From Desulfocicer vacuolatum DSM 3385 (GTDB taxonomy: Bacteria; Desulfobacterota; Desulfobacteria; Desulfobacterales; SURF-7), in the NCBI GenBank assembly GCA_945870015.1, contig CAMBQS010000226.1, positions 1 through 6,019 on the forward strand: 6,019 nucleotides of DNA. The letters run 5' to 3'. The translations under genes and the position numbers were made by a program. The notes beneath the pieces were generated by a model. The model was not told the origin of the DNA. It made no database searches and worked only from the letters and a program-made list of their open reading frames with translations. This document shows, piece by piece, positions 1-6,019 of the stretch (its first letter is position 1; each line of letters begins with the position of its first letter).

Positions 1-677
1 CCTGGAACAATTGAAAGAGTGCCGGCAATAACCGGTTGTTTTTGAGACAATGCTTCATATTTTTGAAGTTCATTCTCCAGTTCTGCGATTTTCAATTCAT
101 CATAACCTTCAGCACTTACCTTTTTTAAGTAACTGGTTGCATGCTTCTCATTTTCTTCTACGGACAGCCGGTAGGATGGCTGCGATAGCCAGATCCAGCC
201 GAGCTCATAATATGCATGATCTTTTGTCCGGATATCTTTGGTGAGCATGGTTAAATTATTCAAAGAGATGATAGCATCTCCTTTCCGATCCATGGCAAGA
301 TAGGAACGTGCGATCAGAAAAGAAGCGTTCCTGGAAAATAGAGTGTCTCCATATTCTTCCTGAAATTGATGAAAAAACTGAATCGCCTCCTGGTATTTGC
401 CGGACCGGTAGAGGGAAAAACCTGCTTTGTAAGTTGCCGGCTCTTTCCGTTCATCTTTTGGGAAAAAAAAGATAAATCTTTTAAACTCCGACGCTGCATT
501 AATATAATCTTCTTTTTTATAACAATCTTCTGCATATAAGAACTGCTCGTCTGGATTCATCAGAATCTCTTTGCCTGCCTGGGCTGAAGATGGAAGAAGC
601 ATATATAAAAAAAGCAGCCCATAGGGCAGTACCCGAAAAAAAAGCAGCCCCGGATATTTCAGGAAAATGGTTTGCAT
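1..677 (-). CDS. Exported tetratricopeptide-type protein, N-terminal 225 residues (3' end outside window)
   Basis: The frame is open from the ATG at 677 to the left edge, giving 225 residues with no stop. Residues 1-34 look like a signal peptide: K7 and R15, a long hydrophobic stretch, and cleavage after SSAQA. Helical repeats of TPR/BamD-YbgF style follow at about 44-75 (FLYAEDCYKKEDYINAASEF), 80-112 (YKAGFSLYRSGKYQEAIQFF), 113-146 (ASFLIARSYLAMDRKGDAI) and, weaker, from 153 (AYYELGWIWL). The visible end, PVIAGTLSIVP (215-225), reads like the start of a hydrophobic segment, so a membrane-embedded C-terminal part is possible. TPR units usually mediate protein contacts; here that would be in the periplasm or at a membrane surface. 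The gene is 5 nt after the YidD-like gene and probably cotranscribed with the gsp operon. I do not recognise a specific named family, and the function is unknown. An alternative start is a GTG at 692. Confidence 0.8.
   Translation of the reverse strand, partial: MQTIFLKYPGLLFFRVLPYGLLFLYMLLPSSAQAGKEILMNPDEQFLYAEDCYKKEDYINAASEFKRFIFFFPKDERKEPATYKAGFSLYRSGKYQEAIQFFHQFQEEYGDTLFSRNASFLIARSYLAMDRKGDAIISLNNLTMLTKDIRTKDHAYYELGWIWLSQPSYRLSVEENEKHATSYLKKVSAEGYDELKIAELENELQKYEALSQKQPVIAGTLSIVP
607..650 (-). repeat. Two 14-bp direct repeats in the signal-peptide region of the TPR gene
   Basis: The 14-mer AAAAAAAGCAGCCC (plus strand) occurs at 607-620 and again at 637-650, exactly 30 bp (10 codons) apart. 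On the coding strand each copy is GGGCTGC plus a T run of 7 or 8 bases, encoding GLLFL and GLLFF in the hydrophobic core of the signal peptide. It may be a small in-frame duplication or simply chance codon reuse in a leucine/phenylalanine-rich core. Confidence 0.6.
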
Positions 678-678
678 A

Positions 679-683
679 CTCCC
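679..683 (-). promoter_or_regulatory. GGGAG at the YidD-like stop / TPR gene start junction
   Basis: GGGAG begins on the last base of the TAG stop of the YidD-like gene and sits only 1 nt before the ATG at 677, closer than a normal Shine-Dalgarno spacing. It may serve termination-reinitiation coupling, or the true start may differ slightly. An in-frame GTG at 692 would overlap the preceding gene but has no obvious ribosome site. Confidence 0.35.
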
Positions 684-1084
684 TATTGCCACCAGAAGTC
701 GTTGTTTTCAACCGGATCATAGGAAAAAACCCGTTGTTGAATCTGAATGGAAGGAGAATGACTGACCTCATCCCGTCCGCACCTCATCAGACGGTCACAG
801 ATCATAATCCAGCCTATGACCCCTCCGTGTTTTTCAACAGCATCCAGACCATATCGCGAACAGGATGGATACATGGAACATCGGTCGCCGTCTGCCCCGG
901 AAAGATACTGCCGGAAAAACCGAATGGGCAGCACAAATGGACTCCCATCCAACTGCTCTTCTGCCGGTTTTTCATCTTTTAATTTTTCGGTTGAATTGGC
1001 ACTGCAAGGAAAACAAAACATGCAGGAGAAGAGGAAAAGAAGATAGAAAAGCATACACTTGTTTTTTCCTGAGAATGAGTTCAC
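683..1084 (-). CDS. YidD-family (membrane protein insertion efficiency factor) protein with signal-like N-terminus
   Basis: This encodes 133 residues from a GTG start. The core (about 53-107) is a clear YidD/DUF37 domain. It has IRFFRQYLSG (54-63), DGDRCSMYPSCSRYGLDAVE (65-84) with C69 and C75, and DRLMRCGRD (97-105) with C102; these cysteines and the C-x5-C-S-x-Y and R-L-x-R-C patterns define the family. Standard YidD is about 70-90 residues, cytosolic and membrane-associated, and aids YidC-dependent insertion. Here residues 1-30 add a basic n-region (K7, K9), a hydrophobic run (about 10-27) and a possible cleavage near PCSA. LFSC (17-20) could instead be a weak lipobox. A C-terminal extension (about 107-133) ends in DFWWQ. 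The GTG start is preferred because the ATG at codon 11 would lose the basic residues. It starts 12 nt after gspE and ends 5 nt before the TPR gene. The family assignment is firm; a T2SS role and a periplasmic location are inferred. Confidence 0.85.
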   Translation of the reverse strand: MNSFSGKNKCMLFYLLFLFSCMFCFPCSANSTEKLKDEKPAEEQLDGSPFVLPIRFFRQYLSGADGDRCSMYPSCSRYGLDAVEKHGGVIGWIMICDRLMRCGRDEVSHSPSIQIQQRVFSYDPVENNDFWWQ

Positions 1085-1094
1085 TGTTCAGAAA

Positions 1095-1098
1095 TCCT
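1095..1098 (-). promoter_or_regulatory. Ribosome binding site overlapping the gspE stop, for the YidD-like gene
   Basis: AGGA, read on the minus strand, overlaps the final bases of the gspE TAG stop (1097-1099) and lies 10 nt before the GTG at 1084. This arrangement suggests translational coupling of the two genes and favours the GTG over the internal ATG at codon 11. Confidence 0.5.
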
Positions 1099-2812
1099 AT
1101 CGCTGTGTGACACGCAAGACCTCGGAAATGCTGGTCAGACCTTTTACAATCTTCCTGAGCCCATCCTTTCGAAGAGTTGTCATTCCCTGACTCATCGCTT
1201 CATTCATAATAATATTTGAATCAAATGTTTCCAGAACCATTCTCTTGATCCGGCTGTTCATGACCAGAATCTCGGCAATACTTATTCTGCCTTTATATCC
1301 GGTATTAAAACAGTTCTCACATCCTTTTGCCCGGTAAATCACATCGTTTTCCGCAAGTTCATTTGTAATCCCGATGCTTTTCTTGGCTGCTTCATCCGGA
1401 ACATAGGCTTCTCTGCATTTGGGACAAAGCACACGAATAAGTCGCTGTGCCATAACCGCAATAACAGAAGAAGAAATCAAAAACGGTTCAATACCGATAT
1501 CCACCAGACGGGTTATTGCACTTGCTGCATCGTTGGTATGGAGTGTTGAAAAAACAAGATGCCCTGTCAGCGCAGACTGAACAGCGATATCCGCTGTTTC
1601 CTTATCCCGGATTTCTCCTACCAGCATGACATCCGGGTCCTGACGCATGATGGAACGTAGTCCCCTTGCAAAAGTCAGATCAATTTTCGGATTTACCTGT
1701 ATCTGGCCGATCCCTTCAATCTGGTACTCAACCGGATCTTCAATTGTGATGATATTGATATCCGGTTTATTGATCGTGGATAAGATCGCATACAAAGTGG
1801 TTGTTTTACCGCTTCCGGTCGGGCCGGTAACCAGAATAATCCCATTGGGAGATGAAATCAGCTCCTGGATCTGATCCAGACTCTCTTGTTCAAACCCAAT
1901 ATCGATAAGTGATAAAAGAGAACTGGATTTATTGAGAAGCCTCAGAACAACCCTTTCACCAAAAGTAATGGGTATGGTTGACACCCGGATATCAATAATC
2001 TGATCCCCCTTCCGAACCTCGATCCGCCCATCCTGGGGAAGTCTTTTTTCTGCAATGTTCATCCTGGCCATGACCTTGACCCTGGAAATCAGGGCTGCCT
2101 GGATCCACTTGGGCGGCATCAGCATATCATACAGTATCCCATCCACCCGGTACCGAACCTTGAAACTGTCCTGGTATGGTTCGATATGAATATCACTGGC
2201 CCCTGCTTTTATGGATTGTGAAATAATATGATTCACCAGCTTGATAATGGGCGCATCACTGGTGTCATCCAGAAGGTCAGCGGTTTCTTCAATCGAATCG
2301 ATAATGGAACTGGTATTCTCTTCCATATCCTGGACAAGCTGTGCAGCCGACCCCTGGCTATGATCGTAGGAGAGATTTATTGCCGCCAGAATGGCTTCTT
2401 TGGTGGAAATGACCGGCTGGTATTCATCCTTTCCCATAATACGGGCCAGGTCATCCATCTGCTGGACATAGGATGGATCATGAACAGCAATCACGCAATC
2501 GGATACATCCAGAATCGATTCATGCTTTGAAAAATCCAACGGAATCATAAAGTATTTCTTTAAAAACTGAATCGAAATATTCCGGGGTAAATCCGCCCGG
2601 ATATTTCCAATGGAAATTTCAGGAAGGAATGGAATATTATAACGAATGCTTCTGGCTTTCAGAAGTTGTTTTTCCGTGATCGCATTGTTGGCCAGGAGGA
2701 TCTCCCCAATATCCTCTCCTCCTCCCTGTGTTTTCAAATCCAGGGCTTTTTGATACTCTTCTTCCGGGATATTGAACTCTTCCTGCAATATTTTTAAAAA
2801 AGATTTTATCAT
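1097..2812 (-). CDS. gspE: Type II secretion system ATPase GspE
   Basis: This 571-residue cytoplasmic ATPase belongs to the GspE/PulE/PilB family and powers pseudopilus assembly. The N-terminal part (about 30-150) is a T2SSE_N/MshEN-like domain (GEILLANNAITEKQLLKA, 36-53), which in the family docks on GspL. The next domain holds ASDIHIEP (205-212) and RYRVDG (220-225). The catalytic domain has the Walker A GPTGSGKTTT (330-339), Asp box ITIEDPVEY (355-363), Walker B DVMLVGEIRD with E400 (394-403) and His box TGHLVFSTLHTNDA (416-429). The zinc-binding pairs CPKC (463-466) and CENC (498-501) are 31 residues apart, which marks GspE/PilB-type extension ATPases rather than PilT retraction ATPases. 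All catalytic elements look intact. The ATG at 2812 follows an in-frame TAG directly, so no longer form exists; no Shine-Dalgarno is visible. The stop codon overlaps the likely ribosome site of the next gene. PilB or MshE is the alternative, but the context says GspE. Confidence 0.95.
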   Translation of the reverse strand: MIKSFLKILQEEFNIPEEEYQKALDLKTQGGGEDIGEILLANNAITEKQLLKARSIRYNIPFLPEISIGNIRADLPRNISIQFLKKYFMIPLDFSKHESILDVSDCVIAVHDPSYVQQMDDLARIMGKDEYQPVISTKEAILAAINLSYDHSQGSAAQLVQDMEENTSSIIDSIEETADLLDDTSDAPIIKLVNHIISQSIKAGASDIHIEPYQDSFKVRYRVDGILYDMLMPPKWIQAALISRVKVMARMNIAEKRLPQDGRIEVRKGDQIIDIRVSTIPITFGERVVLRLLNKSSSLLSLIDIGFEQESLDQIQELISSPNGIILVTGPTGSGKTTTLYAILSTINKPDINIITIEDPVEYQIEGIGQIQVNPKIDLTFARGLRSIMRQDPDVMLVGEIRDKETADIAVQSALTGHLVFSTLHTNDAASAITRLVDIGIEPFLISSSVIAVMAQRLIRVLCPKCREAYVPDEAAKKSIGITNELAENDVIYRAKGCENCFNTGYKGRISIAEILVMNSRIKRMVLETFDSNIIMNEAMSQGMTTLRKDGLRKIVKGLTSISEVLRVTQR

Positions 2813-2882
2813 CTATTCACGAAATGGAAAGTTGCTGAATCTATAGTGTTGATACCCTCAATAATGGTTCCTATGAAAAAAA
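2813..2882 (-). other. gspD-gspE intergenic spacer, nothing recognisable
   Basis: This 70-nt spacer is the longest gap in the operon. I see no stable hairpin with a T run, no properly spaced -35/-10 pair, no sigma-54 GG/GC pair, and no Shine-Dalgarno sequence in front of the gspE ATG. An in-frame TAG sits immediately before that ATG. Confidence 0.5.
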
Positions 2883-4943
2883 TCATTTCTTCTTGGTATC
2901 GTCATCTTCCGAATACAGATGATCCGGGTTGCCGCCGTACATCTTGATTCTTCCCTCTTTCATCAGTTTTTCGATCTCCAGCTTTTTATTATTTTTCATC
3001 TCTTCGGAATCCTCCGGCCCGCGAATCACATGGGGGGTCAGAAAAAAATAGAGATTGGTCTTCTGGTTGGACTCACTGATGGATTTAAACAGATAACCCA
3101 GCAATGGGACACTTCCCAGACAGGGGACGGCGGATTCTTCTTTGGTGATACTGTCATCAATCAAACCGCCGATTGCAACCGTATGCTTGTCATGAATGAT
3201 AACCGTTGTCTCGATGGTACGTTTCAGCGTTGCCGGCGTTGCGTCGCCGGTATTGAGCTGAGAAATGGCTGCCTGATCCAATTTCATAATTTCCTGAAAA
3301 ATTTTAAGCCTTACCAGACCGTCTTTACTGATCTGCGGTGTAACTTTCAGGGTAAAACCGACATCCTTGTATTCATAATTATTATAGGTCTCAGAGGACG
3401 ATGTCGTACCGGCTTTGGTCAGAAAGGGCAGGTTGCTGCCCACAGTGATCACCGCCTCTTCATTATCCGTGGTGATGATCTGTGGAGTGGACAGGATATG
3501 AACATCCTGATCACTCTTCATAGCATTGATCAGAGCCCCGAGACTGGCAAATGTGAGATCACCCACTTTTATGGTTTCCCCGAAAACTCCCATGGAATAA
3601 CCAGCAGGGAATGCGGCTGTTCCGGCAGCGGCACTCTTCAACACATTCCCGATACCGGAATATTGTCCTTTACCGCCAAAACCACCTCCCACAGCCCAAT
3701 CCTTGCTTCCGACCTTGAAATCATCTCCTGCGATCCACTCGGTTCCAAGTTCAAAACCTTTTTCCACATTGACTTCCATGATCAGACATTCGATATAAAC
3801 CATGGATCGCGGTATATCCAGTTTTTTGATTATCTCTTCCAGGGTAAGGTAATCATCCTTGTCTGTCATCAGGATCAAGCTGTTTGTGGCCTTGTCTGCT
3901 GTAATCTTGGTTGAGCCTGAAACAACAGGTGCTGCTGATTTTTTCCCTTTTTCACCTGTCTCCTGTTGTTTGCTCGGCAGCATCTGAAGCACCTTGGCAA
4001 GTTCTTCGGCATTTGCATACTCAAGATAATAAACATGAATTTTCTCCTTGCCCTTAGGTACATCCTTGTCCAGCATCTGGATCAGCTTTTTCACTCTCAG
4101 TGTGTCTGCTTCACTTGCAAGAAGCACGATTGTATTGGTTCTCTCATCCGCTACAAAAGAGATATCCCTGCCGTTTTCACTCTTTTTCTTGGCAACTGGA
4201 TTGTCTTTTTTAAAAACAGTTTCCAGAATTTTCACCAGCTTTTCCGCATCTGCTGACTGAAGCGGTATGATGGTAATCTCCCTTCCAATACCGGTGACAT
4301 CAATTGCGGATAGAATCCTGAGAAGACGCTGGATATTGGAATAAATATCCGTGACAATCAGCATATTGGTCTGGGTATAGGACAGGATAACACTGTTTTT
4401 GGATACCAGAGTGGAAAATAACTGCTTCACCTCATTGGCATCTGCGTATTTCAACGGTATTAACTGTGTCACAAGTTTATCGTTCGGCTCCATGCCCTCA
4501 TCCGTCAAGTAGGTCTCAACATTTTTGGTGCGAGCATCCGGAGAGGAAACGATTTTGGTGATTTCTCCGGCTTCCACTGTGGAATAGCCATTCACTTCCA
4601 ACACAGACTCAAACACTTTATACGCTTCTTTTTCAGAAATCTTGGCAGGAGAAATAATCGTAACCTTTCCCTTTACCCGGTCATCCACGACAAAATTCTT
4701 ACCGGATAATTCACTCATAAATTTGATAAACACATTGATATCCACATCATTAAAATCAATGGAAACAAATCGTTCCTTTCCGTTATTTCCTTCTTTTGTG
4801 GTTTTACTATCCACTGTGGTTTTGCTATCAAATTTCTGAACAGTACTCTTTTCATCACTTTCAGCAGCCAGAGTTGCTCCGGATGCCATAAAAATCATGA
4901 CACAAATACTGATGATAATTTTTTTTATATAAAAAAGTTTCAT
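2883..4943 (-). CDS. gspD: Type II secretion system secretin GspD
   Basis: This 686-residue protein is the outer-membrane multimeric channel of the T2SS. Residues 1-27 form a Sec signal peptide (lysines at 2, 7 and 8, hydrophobic core 9-20, likely cleavage after ATLAA). The only cysteine there is C14, within the core, so it is not a lipoprotein. After a Lys/Thr/Ser-rich linker (about 28-57) come N0 (about 58-132, starting VSIDFNDVDINVFIKFMSEL), N1 (about 156-215, LIPLKYADANEV), N2 (about 221-292, IIPLQSADAEKLV) and N3 (about 302-375, HVYYLEYANAEELAKVLQ). The secretin domain spans about 383-640, with a glycine/alanine-rich stretch (about 418-448), STPQIITTDNEEA (485-497) and the signature VPLLGYLFK (612-620). 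A charged 46-residue tail follows. Length and domain order are typical of the family. The start is supported by the AGGA at 4950-4953. It partners with GspC on its upstream side. Confidence 0.97.
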   Translation of the reverse strand: MKLFYIKKIIISICVMIFMASGATLAAESDEKSTVQKFDSKTTVDSKTTKEGNNGKERFVSIDFNDVDINVFIKFMSELSGKNFVVDDRVKGKVTIISPAKISEKEAYKVFESVLEVNGYSTVEAGEITKIVSSPDARTKNVETYLTDEGMEPNDKLVTQLIPLKYADANEVKQLFSTLVSKNSVILSYTQTNMLIVTDIYSNIQRLLRILSAIDVTGIGREITIIPLQSADAEKLVKILETVFKKDNPVAKKKSENGRDISFVADERTNTIVLLASEADTLRVKKLIQMLDKDVPKGKEKIHVYYLEYANAEELAKVLQMLPSKQQETGEKGKKSAAPVVSGSTKITADKATNSLILMTDKDDYLTLEEIIKKLDIPRSMVYIECLIMEVNVEKGFELGTEWIAGDDFKVGSKDWAVGGGFGGKGQYSGIGNVLKSAAAGTAAFPAGYSMGVFGETIKVGDLTFASLGALINAMKSDQDVHILSTPQIITTDNEEAVITVGSNLPFLTKAGTTSSSETYNNYEYKDVGFTLKVTPQISKDGLVRLKIFQEIMKLDQAAISQLNTGDATPATLKRTIETTVIIHDKHTVAIGGLIDDSITKEESAVPCLGSVPLLGYLFKSISESNQKTNLYFFLTPHVIRGPEDSEEMKNNKKLEIEKLMKEGRIKMYGGNPDHLYSEDDDTKKK

Positions 4944-4949
4944 ATTGGA

Positions 4950-4953
4950 TCCT
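4950..4953 (-). promoter_or_regulatory. Ribosome binding site of gspD
   Basis: AGGA lies 6 nt before the gspD ATG on the minus strand, inside the 16-nt gap after the gspC stop codon. It is the best-placed Shine-Dalgarno element in the window and supports the start at 4943. Confidence 0.7.
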
Positions 4954-4959
4954 GATCAA

Positions 4960-5817
4960 TTATTTAATTGTATATTCGATCACTTTTTCTTTGCCACGCC
5001 GCTTCAATTGAAGCGTAATGTCCGATGCAGTCGTTAAGCTATCATAAAATTTTAATGCATCATCAACCGTTTGTATCGGGCTGCCATCCACACCTGTAAT
5101 GATATCCCCATTCCTCAATCCCATATTTCTGAATATGGATCTTGGTTTTACACTGCTCAACGTCAAACCGTCCGGCCTGCCATCTTCAAAATGCGGTCTT
5201 ATTTTGGCCTGACCCATCAACTCCGTGACATTGGCCATGGCACTTTCAACCTGGGATCTTTGTAAAGTAATTTTTTGAGCATTTTCAGGCTTGGAATACT
5301 CCCCTGAAATCTCTGTGCTGCGCTTTGCTCCTCCCCCCTTTTGGGGGAATGCGGTTTCTTCTATATTCAGGACTTCATCCTTGCCATTGACATCCAGAAC
5401 GACTTTTTCCCTTAATATCATCTTCACAACTGCATTTTGAATGGAGTCTCCCACATGATACAGATTCTGCTTTCTTTCCTTGGTTTCCTCAATCACCGCG
5501 TAAGTCGTTTTTCCGGTTACGGTTCCCCACAGTTTCAGATTCAGCTCGGTCTCCTGCAATCCTTCCAGATCCAGGTCAACTCCTTTTTTCTTGACCGATA
5601 TTTCCGCACCGGTGTTAAACAGATTCCGATCCGTGATCTTTCTGTAATATACAAGCGGTTTAGAAATGCTGTCTTTCACTACCGGAATCTTTTCCATATG
5701 AGATTCCGGTGTCTGGACTTCCATATTGGTTATTACAATCCGGTAAAATCCCTTGACACCCAAGTAAATACCGATAGTAAGCAGAAGCAGATTCAATATG
5801 ATGAAAATTTTATTCAT
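4960..5817 (-). CDS. gspC: Type II secretion system protein GspC (inner-membrane connector, PDZ type)
   Basis: This 285-residue bitopic inner-membrane protein couples the T2SS platform to the secretin. Residues about 4-24 form the single membrane helix, preceded by a short N-terminus with one lysine. A periplasmic linker follows, then the homology region (HR) domain at about 60-150. It starts with RNLF (64-67) and contains the strand LNLKLWGTVTG (92-102), then the VGDSI turn (122-126) and the ILREKVVL strand (134-141). In the family, HR binds the N0 domain of GspD. Residues about 205-285 form a PDZ domain, with GDIITGVDG at 237-245 and GSPIQTVDDAL at 245-255, linked in the family to substrate selection. 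The length matches typical GspC (about 270-310). The ATG at 5817 is the first start after an in-frame TAG and is needed for the membrane helix. The ribosome site is weak, so translation may be coupled or low. It ends 16 nt before gspD. Confidence 0.93.
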   Translation of the reverse strand: MNKIFIILNLLLLTIGIYLGVKGFYRIVITNMEVQTPESHMEKIPVVKDSISKPLVYYRKITDRNLFNTGAEISVKKKGVDLDLEGLQETELNLKLWGTVTGKTTYAVIEETKERKQNLYHVGDSIQNAVVKMILREKVVLDVNGKDEVLNIEETAFPQKGGGAKRSTEISGEYSKPENAQKITLQRSQVESAMANVTELMGQAKIRPHFEDGRPDGLTLSSVKPRSIFRNMGLRNGDIITGVDGSPIQTVDDALKFYDSLTTASDITLQLKRRGKEKVIEYTIK

Positions 5818-5882
5818 TCGTATCTATGATTCACTCTCTAATCAAAAAAAGGATGAAGCGGTTATAAACAAACTGTTTAATA
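5818..5882 (-). other. gspN-gspC intergenic spacer, no clear control element
   Basis: This is a 65-nt AT-rich spacer. It contains a perfect 6-bp inverted repeat with a 3-nt loop (TAAACA/TGTTTA at 5865-5870 and 5874-5879) and, on the minus strand, a run of seven T about 15 nt further on (5844-5850). The stem is all A/T except one G-C pair, and the T run is not adjacent, so this is not a convincing intrinsic terminator. The best Shine-Dalgarno-like stretch before gspC is GAGAG at 5834-5838, 16 nt from the ATG, which is too far to be strong. Confidence 0.4.
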
Positions 5883-6019
5883 TCAAAAAAACCTTGGTTT
5901 TTCAAAAGTGCCCTGAATCTTCACAGGAAAACCACCTTCACTGCTTTTTTTGAGTATTCTTTTGACAATCGGCCCCAGCTTCCCAAGTTTATCTGTAAAT
6001 ACAGGATCGGGATTAATGG
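5883..6019 (-). CDS. gspN: Type II secretion protein GspN, C-terminal end only (5' part outside window)
   Basis: The minus strand is open from the right edge to a TGA at 5883-5885 and encodes 44 residues; the first complete codon from the edge starts at 6017. The tail contains a glycine/lysine-rich turn and ends FPVKIQGTFEKPRFF. A closing strand of the form 'P-hydrophobic-K-hydrophobic-x-G-T-hydrophobic-x-x-P' is how GspN proteins of Desulfobacterota/Leptospira-type systems finish: it is the last beta strand of a domain resembling the AsmA/GspN superfamily. GspN is an envelope-associated T2SS accessory protein whose exact role is not settled. It lies 65 nt upstream of gspC in the same direction, the order common in these lineages. 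Identification rests on a short tail plus context; an unrelated AsmA-like protein would look similar here. Confidence 0.7.
   Translation of the reverse strand, partial: INPDPVFTDKLGKLGPIVKRILKKSSEGGFPVKIQGTFEKPRFF

Noticed and set aside
314..535. Minus-strand 73-codon frame inside the TPR gene
   Set aside because: It is a shifted-frame shadow of the TPR gene, with a basic, repeat-free product and no start signal.
517..771. Minus-strand 84-codon frame overlapping the YidD-like gene and the TPR gene
   Set aside because: It is out of frame with both; the signal peptide plus TPR reading starting at 677 is open for over 220 codons and explains this stretch.
590..982. Plus-strand open frame of 130 codons across the YidD-like gene and the TPR gene start
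   Set aside because: It is antisense to two genes that have clear family features and matched junctions; its product has no recognisable pattern.
2360..2720. c-di-GMP binding by the N-terminal MshEN-like domain of GspE
   Set aside because: The fold family fits, but the motif reads DIGEILLANNAITEKQLLKARSIR with D in place of the leading arginine of the RLGxxL motif and no matching glutamine at its end, so binding is not supported from sequence.
2919..3914. Long plus-strand open frame of 331 codons antisense to gspD
   Set aside because: It lies entirely inside gspD, whose N-domains and secretin signature are unmistakable on the minus strand. The antisense product is rich in His, Phe, Cys and Gln with no recognisable domain, as expected of a mirror frame.
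5844..5879. Possible terminator or operator between gspN and gspC
   Set aside because: The 6-bp stem is almost all A/T and the T run is about 15 nt away rather than adjacent, so there is no stable hairpin-plus-U-tract. A short palindrome alone in AT-rich spacer is likely by chance.
5862..5888. Possible promoter before gspC (TTGATA and TATAAC on the minus strand)
   Set aside because: The two hexamers are separated by only 14 nt, too short for a sigma-70 promoter, and the -35-like element overlaps the gspN stop.

Overview
The window is one co-directional block on the minus strand, so the 5' end of every gene lies to its right. It holds the inner-membrane connector, secretin and ATPase of a type II secretion system (T2SS), followed by two accessory genes. 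In transcription order: the last 44 codons of gspN (5883-6019, cut by the right edge), gspC (4960-5817), gspD (2883-4943), gspE (1097-2812), a small YidD-family gene (683-1084), and a gene for an exported tetratricopeptide-type protein (1-677, cut by the left edge). Intergenic gaps are 65, 16, 70, 12 and 5 nt, and I see no terminator between genes, so a single operon is the simplest reading.

Organism: a Gram-negative bacterium with an outer membrane (secretin, GspC, exported proteins). The order gspN-gspC-gspD-gspE, with gspE not followed by gspF, the GspN tail type, the base composition (roughly mid-40s % G+C by eye) and a yidD-like gene attached to the gsp operon suggest Desulfobacterota (former Deltaproteobacteria), probably Desulfobacterales. 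This is inference from gene style; there is no taxonomic marker in the window.

How the genes work together: GspC (one inner-membrane helix, HR domain, PDZ domain) links the inner-membrane platform to the periplasmic N0 domain of GspD. GspD is the outer-membrane channel. GspE is the cytoplasmic hexameric ATPase that drives pseudopilus assembly; its Walker A, Asp box, Walker B, His box and four zinc-binding cysteines are all intact. GspN is an envelope accessory component. The pseudopilins, gspF, gspL and gspM are not here and presumably lie upstream (to the right).

The least ordinary part is the left third. The YidD-like protein keeps the family's cysteine core but carries a hydrophobic, signal-like N-terminus and a C-terminal extension, and it sits almost contiguous with an exported TPR protein. 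A YidD domain moved to the periplasmic or membrane face and tied to a T2SS operon would differ from the standard cytosolic, membrane-associated YidD encoded near rnpA/yidC. No mobile element, CRISPR array, tRNA or rRNA gene was seen, and no gene-free stretch exceeds 70 nt.
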